A DNA stretch of 64,000 nt, from contig NZ_FNDW01000010.1 in the NCBI RefSeq assembly GCF_900099685.1, forward strand, positions 96,733-160,732. Direction: 5' to 3'. The translations under genes and the position numbers were made by a program. Each line of letters begins with the position of its first letter. The first letter of the stretch is position 1. Source of the DNA: Chryseobacterium taeanense. Its GTDB lineage: Bacteria; Bacteroidota; Bacteroidia; Flavobacteriales; Weeksellaceae. This document shows, piece by piece, positions 52,934 through 62,271 of this stretch. A model generated the notes under the pieces. That model was given only the letters and a program-made list of their open reading frames with translations. It did not search any database and was not told where the DNA came from.

Positions 52934-55900
52934 TTATTTTTTCTTTCCTGTATATACTGCTTGGTTGTAATCATATCTTACATATCCACCATTTGCCCCA
53001 TTATTTTTAAGCCATGTATTATAAACGTACTTAGATATTGCATTATTTCGTTTTGAACGGCCTTTATCACCAGCATCTTTATATGCTATTCCAAATGTCG
53101 GATTTCCTTTGTTCCAATTTCCTTCACTAAATCCAGATGGATTATATTCAAATCCTGGATGCGAATGAACAGCTTCAGAATAAACAGCATCTTTTGTTAT
53201 ATGCATACTACCAGAGCCCATACTCAAATTATGATTTGTTAAAACATCTGCAGCACTTGCGTGACTTTTCTCATCATAATTTGTACTTATTATATTTGTA
53301 GAATATCCGTCAGAAAAATCAAATTTATCTTGTCCAAATTCCATTTTAGTGTTGTCTGCAATAAATTCGAAAATTTGTGTAGCTATATTATAATCATTTA
53401 CTTGGAAATAACCAAAATCAGGCCCAGCTCCAGCAATAGAAATTTTTTCGTTCTTCAATTCTCCTATTTGTGAGTCCCCTGTTGGATTATCTTCTGTTAC
53501 GTTAGTGCGAGCAATTTTGATAGACTTAGATTCATTTTCATTGGTAACCGTATCATAACTATTATTATCTTTTGTTCGCTCTATTTTACCATCATTGAAT
53601 ATCTTAATTTTATCTTCATTCTGCATTCCGTCTGGATCAACAAAACGTATTGGATTATTATAAGCGTATGTGTATGGACTCCAACGTCTCGAAGTTTCCG
53701 CCAGCGGATCCACAACACCCCATCTCCCAATATCCGGCATATAGAATCTCGCGCCATAATCATACATTCCCGTCTCGGTCTGGAGCTCCTTTCCGTTGTA
53801 CTTGTACTGATACGAAGGATTTCCAGATAACACATTATACCCCCCATGCTTCAACCCAAACGGATAATAATTGTTTTCCTCGAGAACTTCTATTCCAGTG
53901 CCATTATTGAAATAACTCAACCTTGTATTTCCTAAATGGTCAGTATAATTGTAAATATACTTATTATTTTCAAAATTATAGTAGCCTTCAGCTGTAGGTA
54001 CAAATGATAATGTTAAAACAGCCGAACCTTTTCTTCCGATAGCTTTACTTTCATACTGAAAACTGTCAAGATATTCTGTAAGTTTTGTCGAGAGTTCGTT
54101 AATTGTTCCTAATGGATTAGGGGGAGCATAATTGTAAGTCTTTCTTAATTTGGTTCCGTCTGCACGGTAAAGATAGATTGTATTTTCCCTAACAATTCCC
54201 GAACGGAGTGCAAGACCTTGTTTAAATTTCATATAATCCGGCAGATTCAAAAAATTATAATCAATCTGAAGAATTCCCTTATCCTCTTGAGAAGTCATAT
54301 TTCCATTATCATCATAGCCGATCTCTACTCCCGAGGTTTCGGGATATCCTCTGTAATCGGTTGAAGAATCAGTCACCGTTCTGAGTCTGTTGCTGCTGTT
54401 GTTATTAAAATAAGCATACGTCAGATTATCAATTAATCCTGCTGTGGTATTGCCTTCCAAGGAAGCCGTCCTTTTCAGATTGGTGATATTTCCATTAAGG
54501 TCATAGGCTATTTTTTCAAAGTATTCGTTAGCAGAAGGATGGTCATCTCTTTGATAAAATCCTGCGGACAGTCGGTTCAGTCTGTCATAAACATAGCCGT
54601 ATCTCCTCAGATAATCTCCCGAAGTGGTATTCGTACGCCAGTCTACTTCAGCGATATTACCGTTGTATTTTGGTAATACTTTTAAATTGGTGTCAAAAGG
54701 ATCGGGTGTTTGCTCTCCTTCCACCTGATTATATTTTATTTCATACCCGAACAGTTTACCATTAAGATTAGCAGGGTCATTAATCTTAGTCATCCACCCT
54801 CTGATATTATAGCTGTAGCTGATATCCTGAAGCGGTGTGGAAGAAGATACTCCCCCGACTTTCTTCCCGGAAAGCTGGGAAAGCTCATTATAAGTGTTCT
54901 GGGCTAAATATTCCACAGGATTGCTGTCCACCTGATGGGTATGGGTCAGCAATCTGTTCTGGGGATCATAGGTAAAGTTCTCGGTAATCACCCTATCAGT
55001 ATCGGTATCCAGTCGTTTGTGGCGGGTGATGCTCTGCTGAACCACGCCTGCAAAATCAAGCCTGGATTCCACTTTTGTTCTTCCGCCCAAATGGTTGATC
55101 GAGTAACTTCCGATCGTTCTTCCTTTTTTGTCGTAGTAGGTATAGTTCTTCGTCCAGTTATCATCCTCGATGTTTTTAACCAAACTCATTACCGGGAGGC
55201 TTTTGGTACTTAAACCGTTGGCATCAGGAGTGTCTGTTAGAACATCTGCTCCCTGAATGACCGTAGGAAAAGCAGGGTTGAAGCTGTAAGCAGGATAAGT
55301 ATCGTAATAATTAACAGTCAAAATACTGAAATTTGACTCATTTGGATAAGCTCCGCTTTTGGTGTAATATACATCTATTCCATTATTACTCCAGCTCGAA
55401 GTAGCTCTTGATTCATTGGCCGAGCCAAAGCTTTCAACGGCCTCCACAAATTGAATTCTACTTGAGCCACTAAAGCATATGCCCGTATAAACAGGTCTCG
55501 AAAACTGATCGTATTTCGTGAAAAGCCACTGGTCATTCGCTCTTAAATTAGCATCCTGTGTCATCACCAATCGGTCCTGCTTATCATACACCATATACTC
55601 CCAGCCTTTGCCGGGAAGTTTTTTTTCGACCAACCGGTTTCTGCCGTCATAGCGGTATTGATAGTAAAGATTTTCCATGGTAGAACTTTCAACAGTTGGA
55701 GCTGATGCTAACGGTGGAATGACAAACGCCAGTTGATTGTATTCATTATATACATAATAGGTGTCGGCTTTTTCCGTCGCACTGAGCATTTTTCTGACTA
55801 ACAATACCTGTCCCTCTCCGTTTTTAAATTCTATCGTTGTATTCCCGTCCTCGTCAATAACCGTATTCTTGTACAGCTGATTGGGTAAAAAATATTGCAG

Positions 55901-56458
55901 AAGCTGCACAGAAGTCTGCGTTCTGCCATCAACCCAAGTGGTAGAGGTTTCATACTTTCTAACATAATCCTCCTGAATATTGACATCATAACCAAACTGT
56001 ACAGGTTTTGTATCCCACGCAGTACCTACCTGTTTTTGTTGAAGGATTCTATCTAACGGAGAGTTTTCCAGGATTTTCTCTGAAAAGATTTTCTCCGAAC
56101 CGTAAAGGTTAGGCTGGATAGCATTACTCAATGGTGAGGTATAAATGGCTCCGTTTTGTGTTCCCTGTTGTGGCACGGGAAGATAGTCTTTCACCTGTCT
56201 TCCGAAGCCGTCGTATTCGATATGGGTCACCATATCTTTGCCTTGTGGTGAGGCTTTGATATTCACTACCTGCTTGGGTCTGCCCAAGCCGTCAAAATAT
56301 TGAACGGTTTCTGAGGTTTTCGTAGGCTGTCCGGTAACTGCATCGTAATCAAGGTAGGTTTTACTGTAAATATAGTTCTCTGTGCTACTGGATTGGTTCT
56401 GCGCATTCGACAGTCCGGACAAAAGCAAAGCGCCTATGGGGATTAATATTTTTTTCAT
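52934..56458 (-). CDS. DUF6443/RHS-repeat polymorphic toxin with JAB-like end
   Basis: A 1174-residue secreted RHS protein. Signal peptide 1-19 (LLLSGLSNAQ). A DUF6443-type N-terminal domain (YSKTYLDYDAVTGQ, ETVQYFDGLGRPKQVVNIKA) is followed by YD/RHS repeats (YDKQDRLVMTQDA, YDGRNRLVEKKLPG, YVYDRLNRLSAGFY). The RHS core end is at about 840-945 ([45 protein letters not shown]). The variable toxin end is 946-1174 and contains SEAVHSHPGFEYN (E1095, H1098, H1100), a JAMM-like metalloprotease motif as in JAB-like toxins. It should form a hollow shell releasing the toxin. It follows the upstream RHS gene by 5 bp. Confidence 0.88.
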   Translation of the reverse strand: MKKILIPIGALLLSGLSNAQNQSSSTENYIYSKTYLDYDAVTGQPTKTSETVQYFDGLGRPKQVVNIKASPQGKDMVTHIEYDGFGRQVKDYLPVPQQGTQNGAIYTSPLSNAIQPNLYGSEKIFSEKILENSPLDRILQQKQVGTAWDTKPVQFGYDVNIQEDYVRKYETSTTWVDGRTQTSVQLLQYFLPNQLYKNTVIDEDGNTTIEFKNGEGQVLLVRKMLSATEKADTYYVYNEYNQLAFVIPPLASAPTVESSTMENLYYQYRYDGRNRLVEKKLPGKGWEYMVYDKQDRLVMTQDANLRANDQWLFTKYDQFSRPVYTGICFSGSSRIQFVEAVESFGSANESRATSSWSNNGIDVYYTKSGAYPNESNFSILTVNYYDTYPAYSFNPAFPTVIQGADVLTDTPDANGLSTKSLPVMSLVKNIEDDNWTKNYTYYDKKGRTIGSYSINHLGGRTKVESRLDFAGVVQQSITRHKRLDTDTDRVITENFTYDPQNRLLTHTHQVDSNPVEYLAQNTYNELSQLSGKKVGGVSSSTPLQDISYSYNIRGWMTKINDPANLNGKLFGYEIKYNQVEGEQTPDPFDTNLKVLPKYNGNIAEVDWRTNTTSGDYLRRYGYVYDRLNRLSAGFYQRDDHPSANEYFEKIAYDLNGNITNLKRTASLEGNTTAGLIDNLTYAYFNNNSSNRLRTVTDSSTDYRGYPETSGVEIGYDDNGNMTSQEDKGILQIDYNFLNLPDYMKFKQGLALRSGIVRENTIYLYRADGTKLRKTYNYAPPNPLGTINELSTKLTEYLDSFQYESKAIGRKGSAVLTLSFVPTAEGYYNFENNKYIYNYTDHLGNTRLSYFNNGTGIEVLEENNYYPFGLKHGGYNVLSGNPSYQYKYNGKELQTETGMYDYGARFYMPDIGRWGVVDPLAETSRRWSPYTYAYNNPIRFVDPDGMQNEDKIKIFNDGKIERTKDNNSYDTVTNENESKSIKIARTNVTEDNPTGDSQIGELKNEKISIAGAGPDFGYFQVNDYNIATQIFEFIADNTKMEFGQDKFDFSDGYSTNIISTNYDEKSHASAADVLTNHNLSMGSGSMHITKDAVYSEAVHSHPGFEYNPSGFSEGNWNKGNPTFGIAYKDAGDKGRSKRNNAISKYVYNTWLKNNGANGGYVRYDYNQAVYTGKKK

Positions 56459-56463
56459 CGGTA

Positions 56464-59400
56464 TTAGTTTTTGTAATTGTACTTGAATTCTTTTAATAAT
56501 TTACCCGTCTGATTCTGCTCTCTGATTTCCTTTAACCTGTTGGCTGTATCATATAAATAAACTTCCCTGATTCCTGAGGGAGGCGTAATGCTTCTTACCC
56601 CGATAAGAGGATCATAGGTATAAGTGGTAATCTGATACCCTGTCATACTGCTGTCCTTCCTGAAATTGTCCAATGCGGTTAAGATTGCTGTCTCGTCATT
56701 GTTCGGAACTGCTGAAGCATCCGTATCCGAAGCGGAAATAATGGCCGTTGCCAAATTACTTACCTGCGCATATGTGGCTCCTACAACTTTGGCGATAGGC
56801 TGGGTGTTATTATACCCCCAGATAATGGCCGTTGGGATACCGTCTTTCGTGGTGTACTGCTGTAAATTGCCTTTGCTGTCGTATTTATCGTACGTAACTT
56901 CTGTTTTTGAAGAAGAAGGGTTTTGAAGATCATACGATAAAACAGAAGTTGGAAGTACTAGATTTCCGGTCTGAGATGTTGGTAATGACGTTGGGTAAAT
57001 GGTTTCGGTCTTACTCAAGGTTTTGGTCGTTCCTCCAATCGTCTGGGTAGTCGTCGTTTCCAAGGGAATCCCAACCATGTTTTTATCAATCATTACCTGG
57101 TTACCTTTTTCGTGGGCGTAACTGTAAGTTGTATTCTGAACAGTTCCTTCAGTACTTACTCTTTTAGTTTCGATAATATTGATGGCAGGACTAAAAGATA
57201 GATCTGGAGTGAATGTATTTGTTACCTTCGAAACTAAAGTTGAATTTCCTACATAATCAGTTTGTTCAACTTCGTAATTTTGAATATCTGCGGATTCTCC
57301 GAAGAAGATTTCGGGAGAAATAGAGTAAACAAATTGTTGAGGCCCGTTACTTGGATTTATTAATAAATTTTTTTGGATTTCTAAATTCGCTCCAAAAAAG
57401 GCAACTTCGGGAGCAAGACCGGAAGTGTTGAAACCGAAATTATTATTTTTTCTTGTATCAAAATTATATTTATTGCTTATTTTCTGCAGGAGATTGTTAT
57501 TATTATCAAAAACCTTTTTACTTAATAATAACCCATTTTTCCAATTGTCATAAATGTCCGGAAGGTCACTCTGAATATATGAGTAATCGTTTTCAGATGC
57601 ATTTGAGAATTCATATTCTATCCTTCCCTTTCCAATTTGGGTTTCTATCACATGGGTATATCCCGCAATATTGTCTGATCCGAAAAAGTTTTTTACGTTT
57701 CCGTTATTGCTTACCTGATAGTAAAAATAAGGCACAATAGGAGGATTATAAATGGTAGAATTTTGAGCCAGAAAATCTAAGTTGGAAACAATTCTTTTTA
57801 AATACTGAACAGAACTCTTTAATACCCCAGAACCGATGAAAGTATTTGTTAATACATCCTTTTTTTTATATTGATAGTCTATTTTTTTTATTAAATTATT
57901 ATTTTCATCTCTATCTTCAACAGATGCAATACGAACTCCCCCGACATTTGTATCTTCAATTGACGTATGCTTTTCAGTGTAAGTGTAACCAAGTCCAAAA
58001 GCACAATTACAATCCCCTATTCTGGTAAGTTTTAGTGTAATAGGCATTGCCGGAATTTTAGGAATTGTCTTAGTTATATTGAAAGATGATGATATCGGCG
58101 AATCCGGACTATTATAGGTTGCGGTACCTGTACACGACGTTTGCGTAATGACTTCGTGATCCTGCGGAATATTATTGAGACAATTATTTCCAAAAGTTAA
58201 TTTAAATTTTAAGTCCGGCAAATCATATATGGGATCAGAAGCCGGGGGTAAATTAACGGTCGTCTGCATATATCCCAACGGTGAAATACTAGGGTTGTTC
58301 TCATATATAAGAAGATCCTCTCCCATATCCAGTACAGTTTCTTTTATTGCCTGAATAGAGTTGTTCTCATAATTAAATAGTTTCTTACCTCCTGTAGGAT
58401 ATTTTATGGATTTCAAAGCTCCTATTTTAGCATACATATTAGAATTTTTATCTCTACCAAAAGGATAATTATATGTTTTAGTAGCGTCTATATTTATCAG
58501 AATATTTTCTGACATAGCGTTCCCTGTTGACAAATCATTACTTTTTATAGAATTGGGTAAATTCCGAATGTTGGTATCGTTGACTAAAGAATTAATATAT
58601 CCCCAGTGATCATCTGCTGAGCTTCCTCTAATAGGAAAAGGGTAGGATTCATCGTATTCAAATTCGTAAGAATTAGTTTGCAGAATATTTTGTATACTGT
58701 TAAGTTTTAAACGGTATTTTTCAGGTACTTCGGATGCATAATCCGAGATGAAATAAGAATAATTGAATTGGTATTTTTCTATATTTTTCCCGGCGGCGTT
58801 TTTAACATTAATTTCTCTTAATGCAATTCCGTTGGTAATGTCTTTTCTATAAGCAGAATTACCAATCATGTATCCCGCATCATCATTATATATAAAATTT
58901 ATTTCACCGCCCGGAAATATAATTTTCGTAATAAGCTTATCGATGTGGGTGGTATTATAGATTTCCTTTTTGTAAGGTGGTACCTCAACTTGTGGTGTAG
59001 CACCGGTTGTTGATGTCTGAATATATGTTTTGAAGTAATCTGTTTCTGAAATATTCTGCTCAGTATAGCTGTAATTCTTATTATATTGAAAGTTAACTTC
59101 CTTTCCATTTACACTCACTATTTTTACAACGTAGTAACTCTCAATGCCTGATGAAGGTAATGAATTGGGAGAATTGGTAATGGTACCTGCAAAATTTTTG
59201 AAATAATACTTCATTCCTTTTTCATCCGTTATGAGAAAGTTCTGAGTGTCCAATTTTTCAATTTTATTCCTGTCATTAGGAATGGGAATTCCCTTATTAT
59301 CTGTAAGGATAAAAGAACCGCTAAAATCAGCTAGTGAATATTTATAAATATCAGGTTTACTATCAATTCTACCATCCAATATTCCTTGGATCAGCTCATT

Positions 59401-59856
59401 ATTTTGTAATGTGCTTTCAGGAGTATATCCCGTATAATTGCTTATATTTAATGTGCTTATATTTTGTAATTCACTGAAGTTTTTAAAATAAACAGGAAAG
59501 TTTTCATCTTCCAAACCTTTTACACTTTTAAAAATATTTCCCGGAATATTAAGGCTCCATCACAATCCTACCGTGCTTGCCTGTTCATTTAGTTTTATAC
59601 CTCCAGTGTTATATGAGATACTTATTGGAATATTTAAACCCCCAAGTCCTATAGAGTATATCGGTATTGAAATATTTGCTTTACCTCTATATAAATCCAT
59701 GGGGATATCACTGACCTTACTTAACTGGTAAGCATTTGCTGATACAGGAGGTAAAATATCTGTATTTTTTTGCTGTGTGTCTATATTTTGTCCAAAAATA
59801 GCATTGCTTCCAAAAATAGTTGCTACTAAGACTTCAATTAATCTTATTTTTTTCAT
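56464..59856 (-). pseudogene. Secreted RHS-family protein interrupted by an in-frame TGA
   Basis: The reading frame runs from the ATG at 59856 (signal peptide ending AIFGQ, then PIYSIGLGGLNIPISISYNT) to a TGA at 59562-59560, and continues in the same frame without any shift to 56464, giving about 1130 codons. The context is STVGL-stop-WSLNIPG where relatives read VGLGWSL, so one base change GGA to TGA explains it. The rest has RHS/YD repeats ending NRLKEIREQNQTGKLLKEFK. Its start overlaps the preceding stop (TAATG) and it ends 5 bp before the RHS toxin gene, so it is the middle gene of the operon. A read-through, recent mutation or sequencing error are alternatives. Confidence 0.8.
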
Positions 59857-61535
59857 TATTTCTTAATCAATTTAGCACTCGCTGTTTTATTATCAATTGT
59901 TTTCACGCTTACCAGGTACGCTCCCTGGACCAAAGCCTGCGTATTAATCTTGGTCACTTTATTTTTCGTTTTCACGCTCTGCAACTGCCTTCCGCCCATA
60001 TCATACACCGTAATCTCCGCTTCAGACTTCCCATCTCCCAACATCCCGCTTTCCACATACGCATAATCACTCACCGGATTCGGATAAATCTTAATATCCT
60101 GCTTCTCGACCAGTTGGTCAATCTGCTTATCGCCAAGCTTCACAATCTTCCAGTTCTCTTTTCCTAATTCTTCAGCACTCGTTCCGGCCAATACAATCGA
60201 ACCGTCCTTGTTCAGCTTAATATCCGAAAGTCTTTCCTCTTTTTTCTTTGATTCTCCCTTCACATACTTTCTCCACTGCTCATTTCCGTTTTGATCAAGG
60301 TAAAGCATCCAGAACGTCTCATCATCCGTTTCTATTCGTCCTTCTGCCTGCGTGTATCCTCCGAGCAGAATGCCTTTAGACTTCCCGCTTCCATCTTCCT
60401 GCTTCCCGGTAATGATACTCATCCCCATCAGCACATCCCTGTTCTTGAAATTGTAGGATTTCTGCCAGATCTCTTCGCCTCTTTCATCGAGGGAGATCAA
60501 CCAAAGATCTGTTCCTTCTTCAATCCCTACCGTTTTGTTGCCTGATCTTTCCGATCTTGATTCTCCACCGATTAAATAGCCTGTAGAAGTCAACGCCAGC
60601 GTCCTCAAATGATCGTCCCCTTTTCCTCCGAAGTTCTTTTCCCATTCTACTTTTCCGTCTTTATTCAGCTTGATGATCCAGTAATCACCCTCGCCAAAAT
60701 TGTCGGTCGTTTTTGGTTGACAGTTGATGGTTTTACCACTTCCGGCTTCCAGCTTCGTGCTTCCAGTTTTTACCTCAGAACTTCTCGAATACACGCCCAA
60801 CAAAGCTCCGCCATCTTTCGTCGGAATCATCTTTTCCACCTCATCCAAGCCTTTTCCACCCAACACCAGTTGTGATAATTCCTTTCCGTTTTTATCCAGC
60901 CGTATTATCAAAACATCTTTCGACCCGAAACCTCTCGTTGCTTTCCCTTCGACTCCGTTCAGGGAACGCGGATCCGTTGATTGGCTCGTTGCCTGAGCGG
61001 AGCCGAAGGCAACATTCCCCGCCACAAAAAATCCCATATCCGTCGTCTGGATTACCGCTCTGGCTTCCTCATCCGAAGTGCCACCAATGGTTTTCTGCCA
61101 CAATTCACCCCCGAATTCATTGATTCTAATAAGCCAGATATCAGACCCTCCTTTAGAATCCTCTTTTTTATCCAAACCTTTTCCACTGAAACTCGTTCCT
61201 GCTAATAAAAACCCACCTTCCTGGGTATTCACAGTAGCCGAAAGAAAATCATGATTTTTCCCCGAGAAATATTTTTCCCAGACTTCTTCTCCCTGCTGAT
61301 TTAATTTAACCAAATGAAAATCGTAGCCATTGTTCCGCTTTTCCTGAGATTGCCCCGGTCCCTGAGCCTGTCGAAGGGTACTACCGGTTATCAAATATTG
61401 CTGGTCGATGGTTGTCGTGATCTGGCTTAAAAAATCCTGCGTGGAAGATTTAATATCTTTCTGCCAGACTACTTCCTGGGCCTGAATGGCCAGAACAGAG
61501 CATAAGAACAATGCTCCTGAGTAGATTCTGTTCAT
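59856..61535 (-). CDS. T9SS-sorted secreted beta-propeller protein
   Basis: A 559-residue exported protein (signal peptide 1-20, LAIQAQ). Repeated blade motifs (GGFLLAGTS, SDIWLIRINEFGGELWQKTI, GFFVAGN, DYWIIKLNKDGKVEWEKNFG) make a propeller over about 25-470. The C-terminal ~75 residues (KIYPNPVSDYAYVES, ITVYDMGGRQLQSVK, VQGAYLVSVKT) form a type A T9SS sorting domain, so it is exported to the surface and released or anchored. Three REP-like palindromes are embedded in frame (encoding about 53-63 and 176-200). The next gene starts at its stop by TAATG, linking it to the RHS operon. Confidence 0.88.
   Translation of the reverse strand: MNRIYSGALFLCSVLAIQAQEVVWQKDIKSSTQDFLSQITTTIDQQYLITGSTLRQAQGPGQSQEKRNNGYDFHLVKLNQQGEEVWEKYFSGKNHDFLSATVNTQEGGFLLAGTSFSGKGLDKKEDSKGGSDIWLIRINEFGGELWQKTIGGTSDEEARAVIQTTDMGFFVAGNVAFGSAQATSQSTDPRSLNGVEGKATRGFGSKDVLIIRLDKNGKELSQLVLGGKGLDEVEKMIPTKDGGALLGVYSRSSEVKTGSTKLEAGSGKTINCQPKTTDNFGEGDYWIIKLNKDGKVEWEKNFGGKGDDHLRTLALTSTGYLIGGESRSERSGNKTVGIEEGTDLWLISLDERGEEIWQKSYNFKNRDVLMGMSIITGKQEDGSGKSKGILLGGYTQAEGRIETDDETFWMLYLDQNGNEQWRKYVKGESKKKEERLSDIKLNKDGSIVLAGTSAEELGKENWKIVKLGDKQIDQLVEKQDIKIYPNPVSDYAYVESGMLGDGKSEAEITVYDMGGRQLQSVKTKNKVTKINTQALVQGAYLVSVKTIDNKTASAKLIKK
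60943..61013. repeat. Two REP-like palindromes inside the T9SS-protein gene
   Basis: TTCCCT-N12-AGGGAA at 60943-60966 and GTTGCCT-N12-AGGCAAC at 60988-61013 share the same design (short perfect arms, 12-nt centre TCGACTCCGTTC or GAGCGGAGCCGA). Both lie in frame within the coding sequence. Confidence 0.8.
61357..61385. repeat. Third REP-like element inside the T9SS-protein gene
   Basis: CCCTGAGCCTGTCGAAGGG has CCCT/AGGG arms and the familiar centre GAGCCTGTCGA. On the minus strand it encodes the foreign-looking peptide LRQAQGPGQ (about residues 54-61) without breaking the frame. Confidence 0.7.
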
Positions 61536-61719
61536 ACTGAGTGTTTAAATTATTAAGATATGGTTTGTGTGATGACGTTATTTTTTAAGAAAATAAAGAC
61601 TTGTTTTCCTTAAAAAAAATGAAGCAATTACAAGAAATTGCATGGATAAAAATGGTTGTTATCATGGTGTTTGTTTATTAATTTTTTAAGTTTTCGGATT
61701 CAGATATAAACCTCTTGTG

Positions 61720-61727
61720 CAAAACTA
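61720..61727 (-). promoter_or_regulatory. -7 box candidate of the T9SS/RHS operon
   Basis: TAGTTTTG on the minus strand fits TAnnTTTG, about 185 nt before the ATG at 61535. The rest of 61536-62040 shows no gene; the long leader may be regulatory. Confidence 0.4.
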
Positions 61728-62044
61728 ATTCTCTTAAGCGACAAATCATGTCGTGTTATTTGGGTAGACGCAGTTTTTGCTTCTAAGATTGGATCATATT
61801 CTTTCAATCCGGAGCGAAATTATAAAAAAATAACATACCATCATCATAGATTAAAAAGAATTTATACGGACGAAACAACGTCACAAAAAAACTATAATGA
61901 ATAAAATTTAAAGCTTAATATCAACAGGTTATTTTTATTCTTGCTTATGTGATTTTTAACAAAAATTAATCTCCTGCAAAGCCAGTTAAATGAAAATCAG
62001 ACCAACGAAAAAATTACAAAAATTATCAAAAGATGATCTGAATT

Positions 62045-62205
62045 TTCCGACAATCCTTCGGGAGTTCTTCGGAAGTTCTTCGGAAAAAGTACCGTTTTTC
62101 CGAAGCCGACCCGAAGCCGACCCGAAGGTGATCCGAAGAAGACCCGAAGAAAGTACCCTGGAAACCCGTCAAATCCCGTCAAAATGCGTCAAATCTCGTC
62201 ACAGT
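62045..62205. repeat. TTCGG/CCGAAG and CGTCA word arrays
   Basis: CTTCGG words on the left (62056-62085) and CCGAAG words on the right (62100-62150) can pair as a large hairpin; the best stem is 11 bp (62078-62088 with 62095-62105). Next, CGTCA occurs four times at exactly 10-bp spacing (62167, 62177, 62187, 62197). An 85-codon frame overlapping this is an artefact of the repeats. Confidence 0.7.
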
Positions 62206-62271
62206 TTTCATAAAACATCAATTGCTTGCGGATTTATTAAAGGATGATTAAATTAGCAAAAACTAAACTTA

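Noticed and set aside
53581..53847. Minus-strand frame inside the RHS toxin gene
   Set aside because: It is an out-of-frame shadow of the RHS core end.
61990..62247. 85-codon plus-strand frame
   Set aside because: It is composed of the CCGAAG and CGTCA repeats, with no protein-like pattern.
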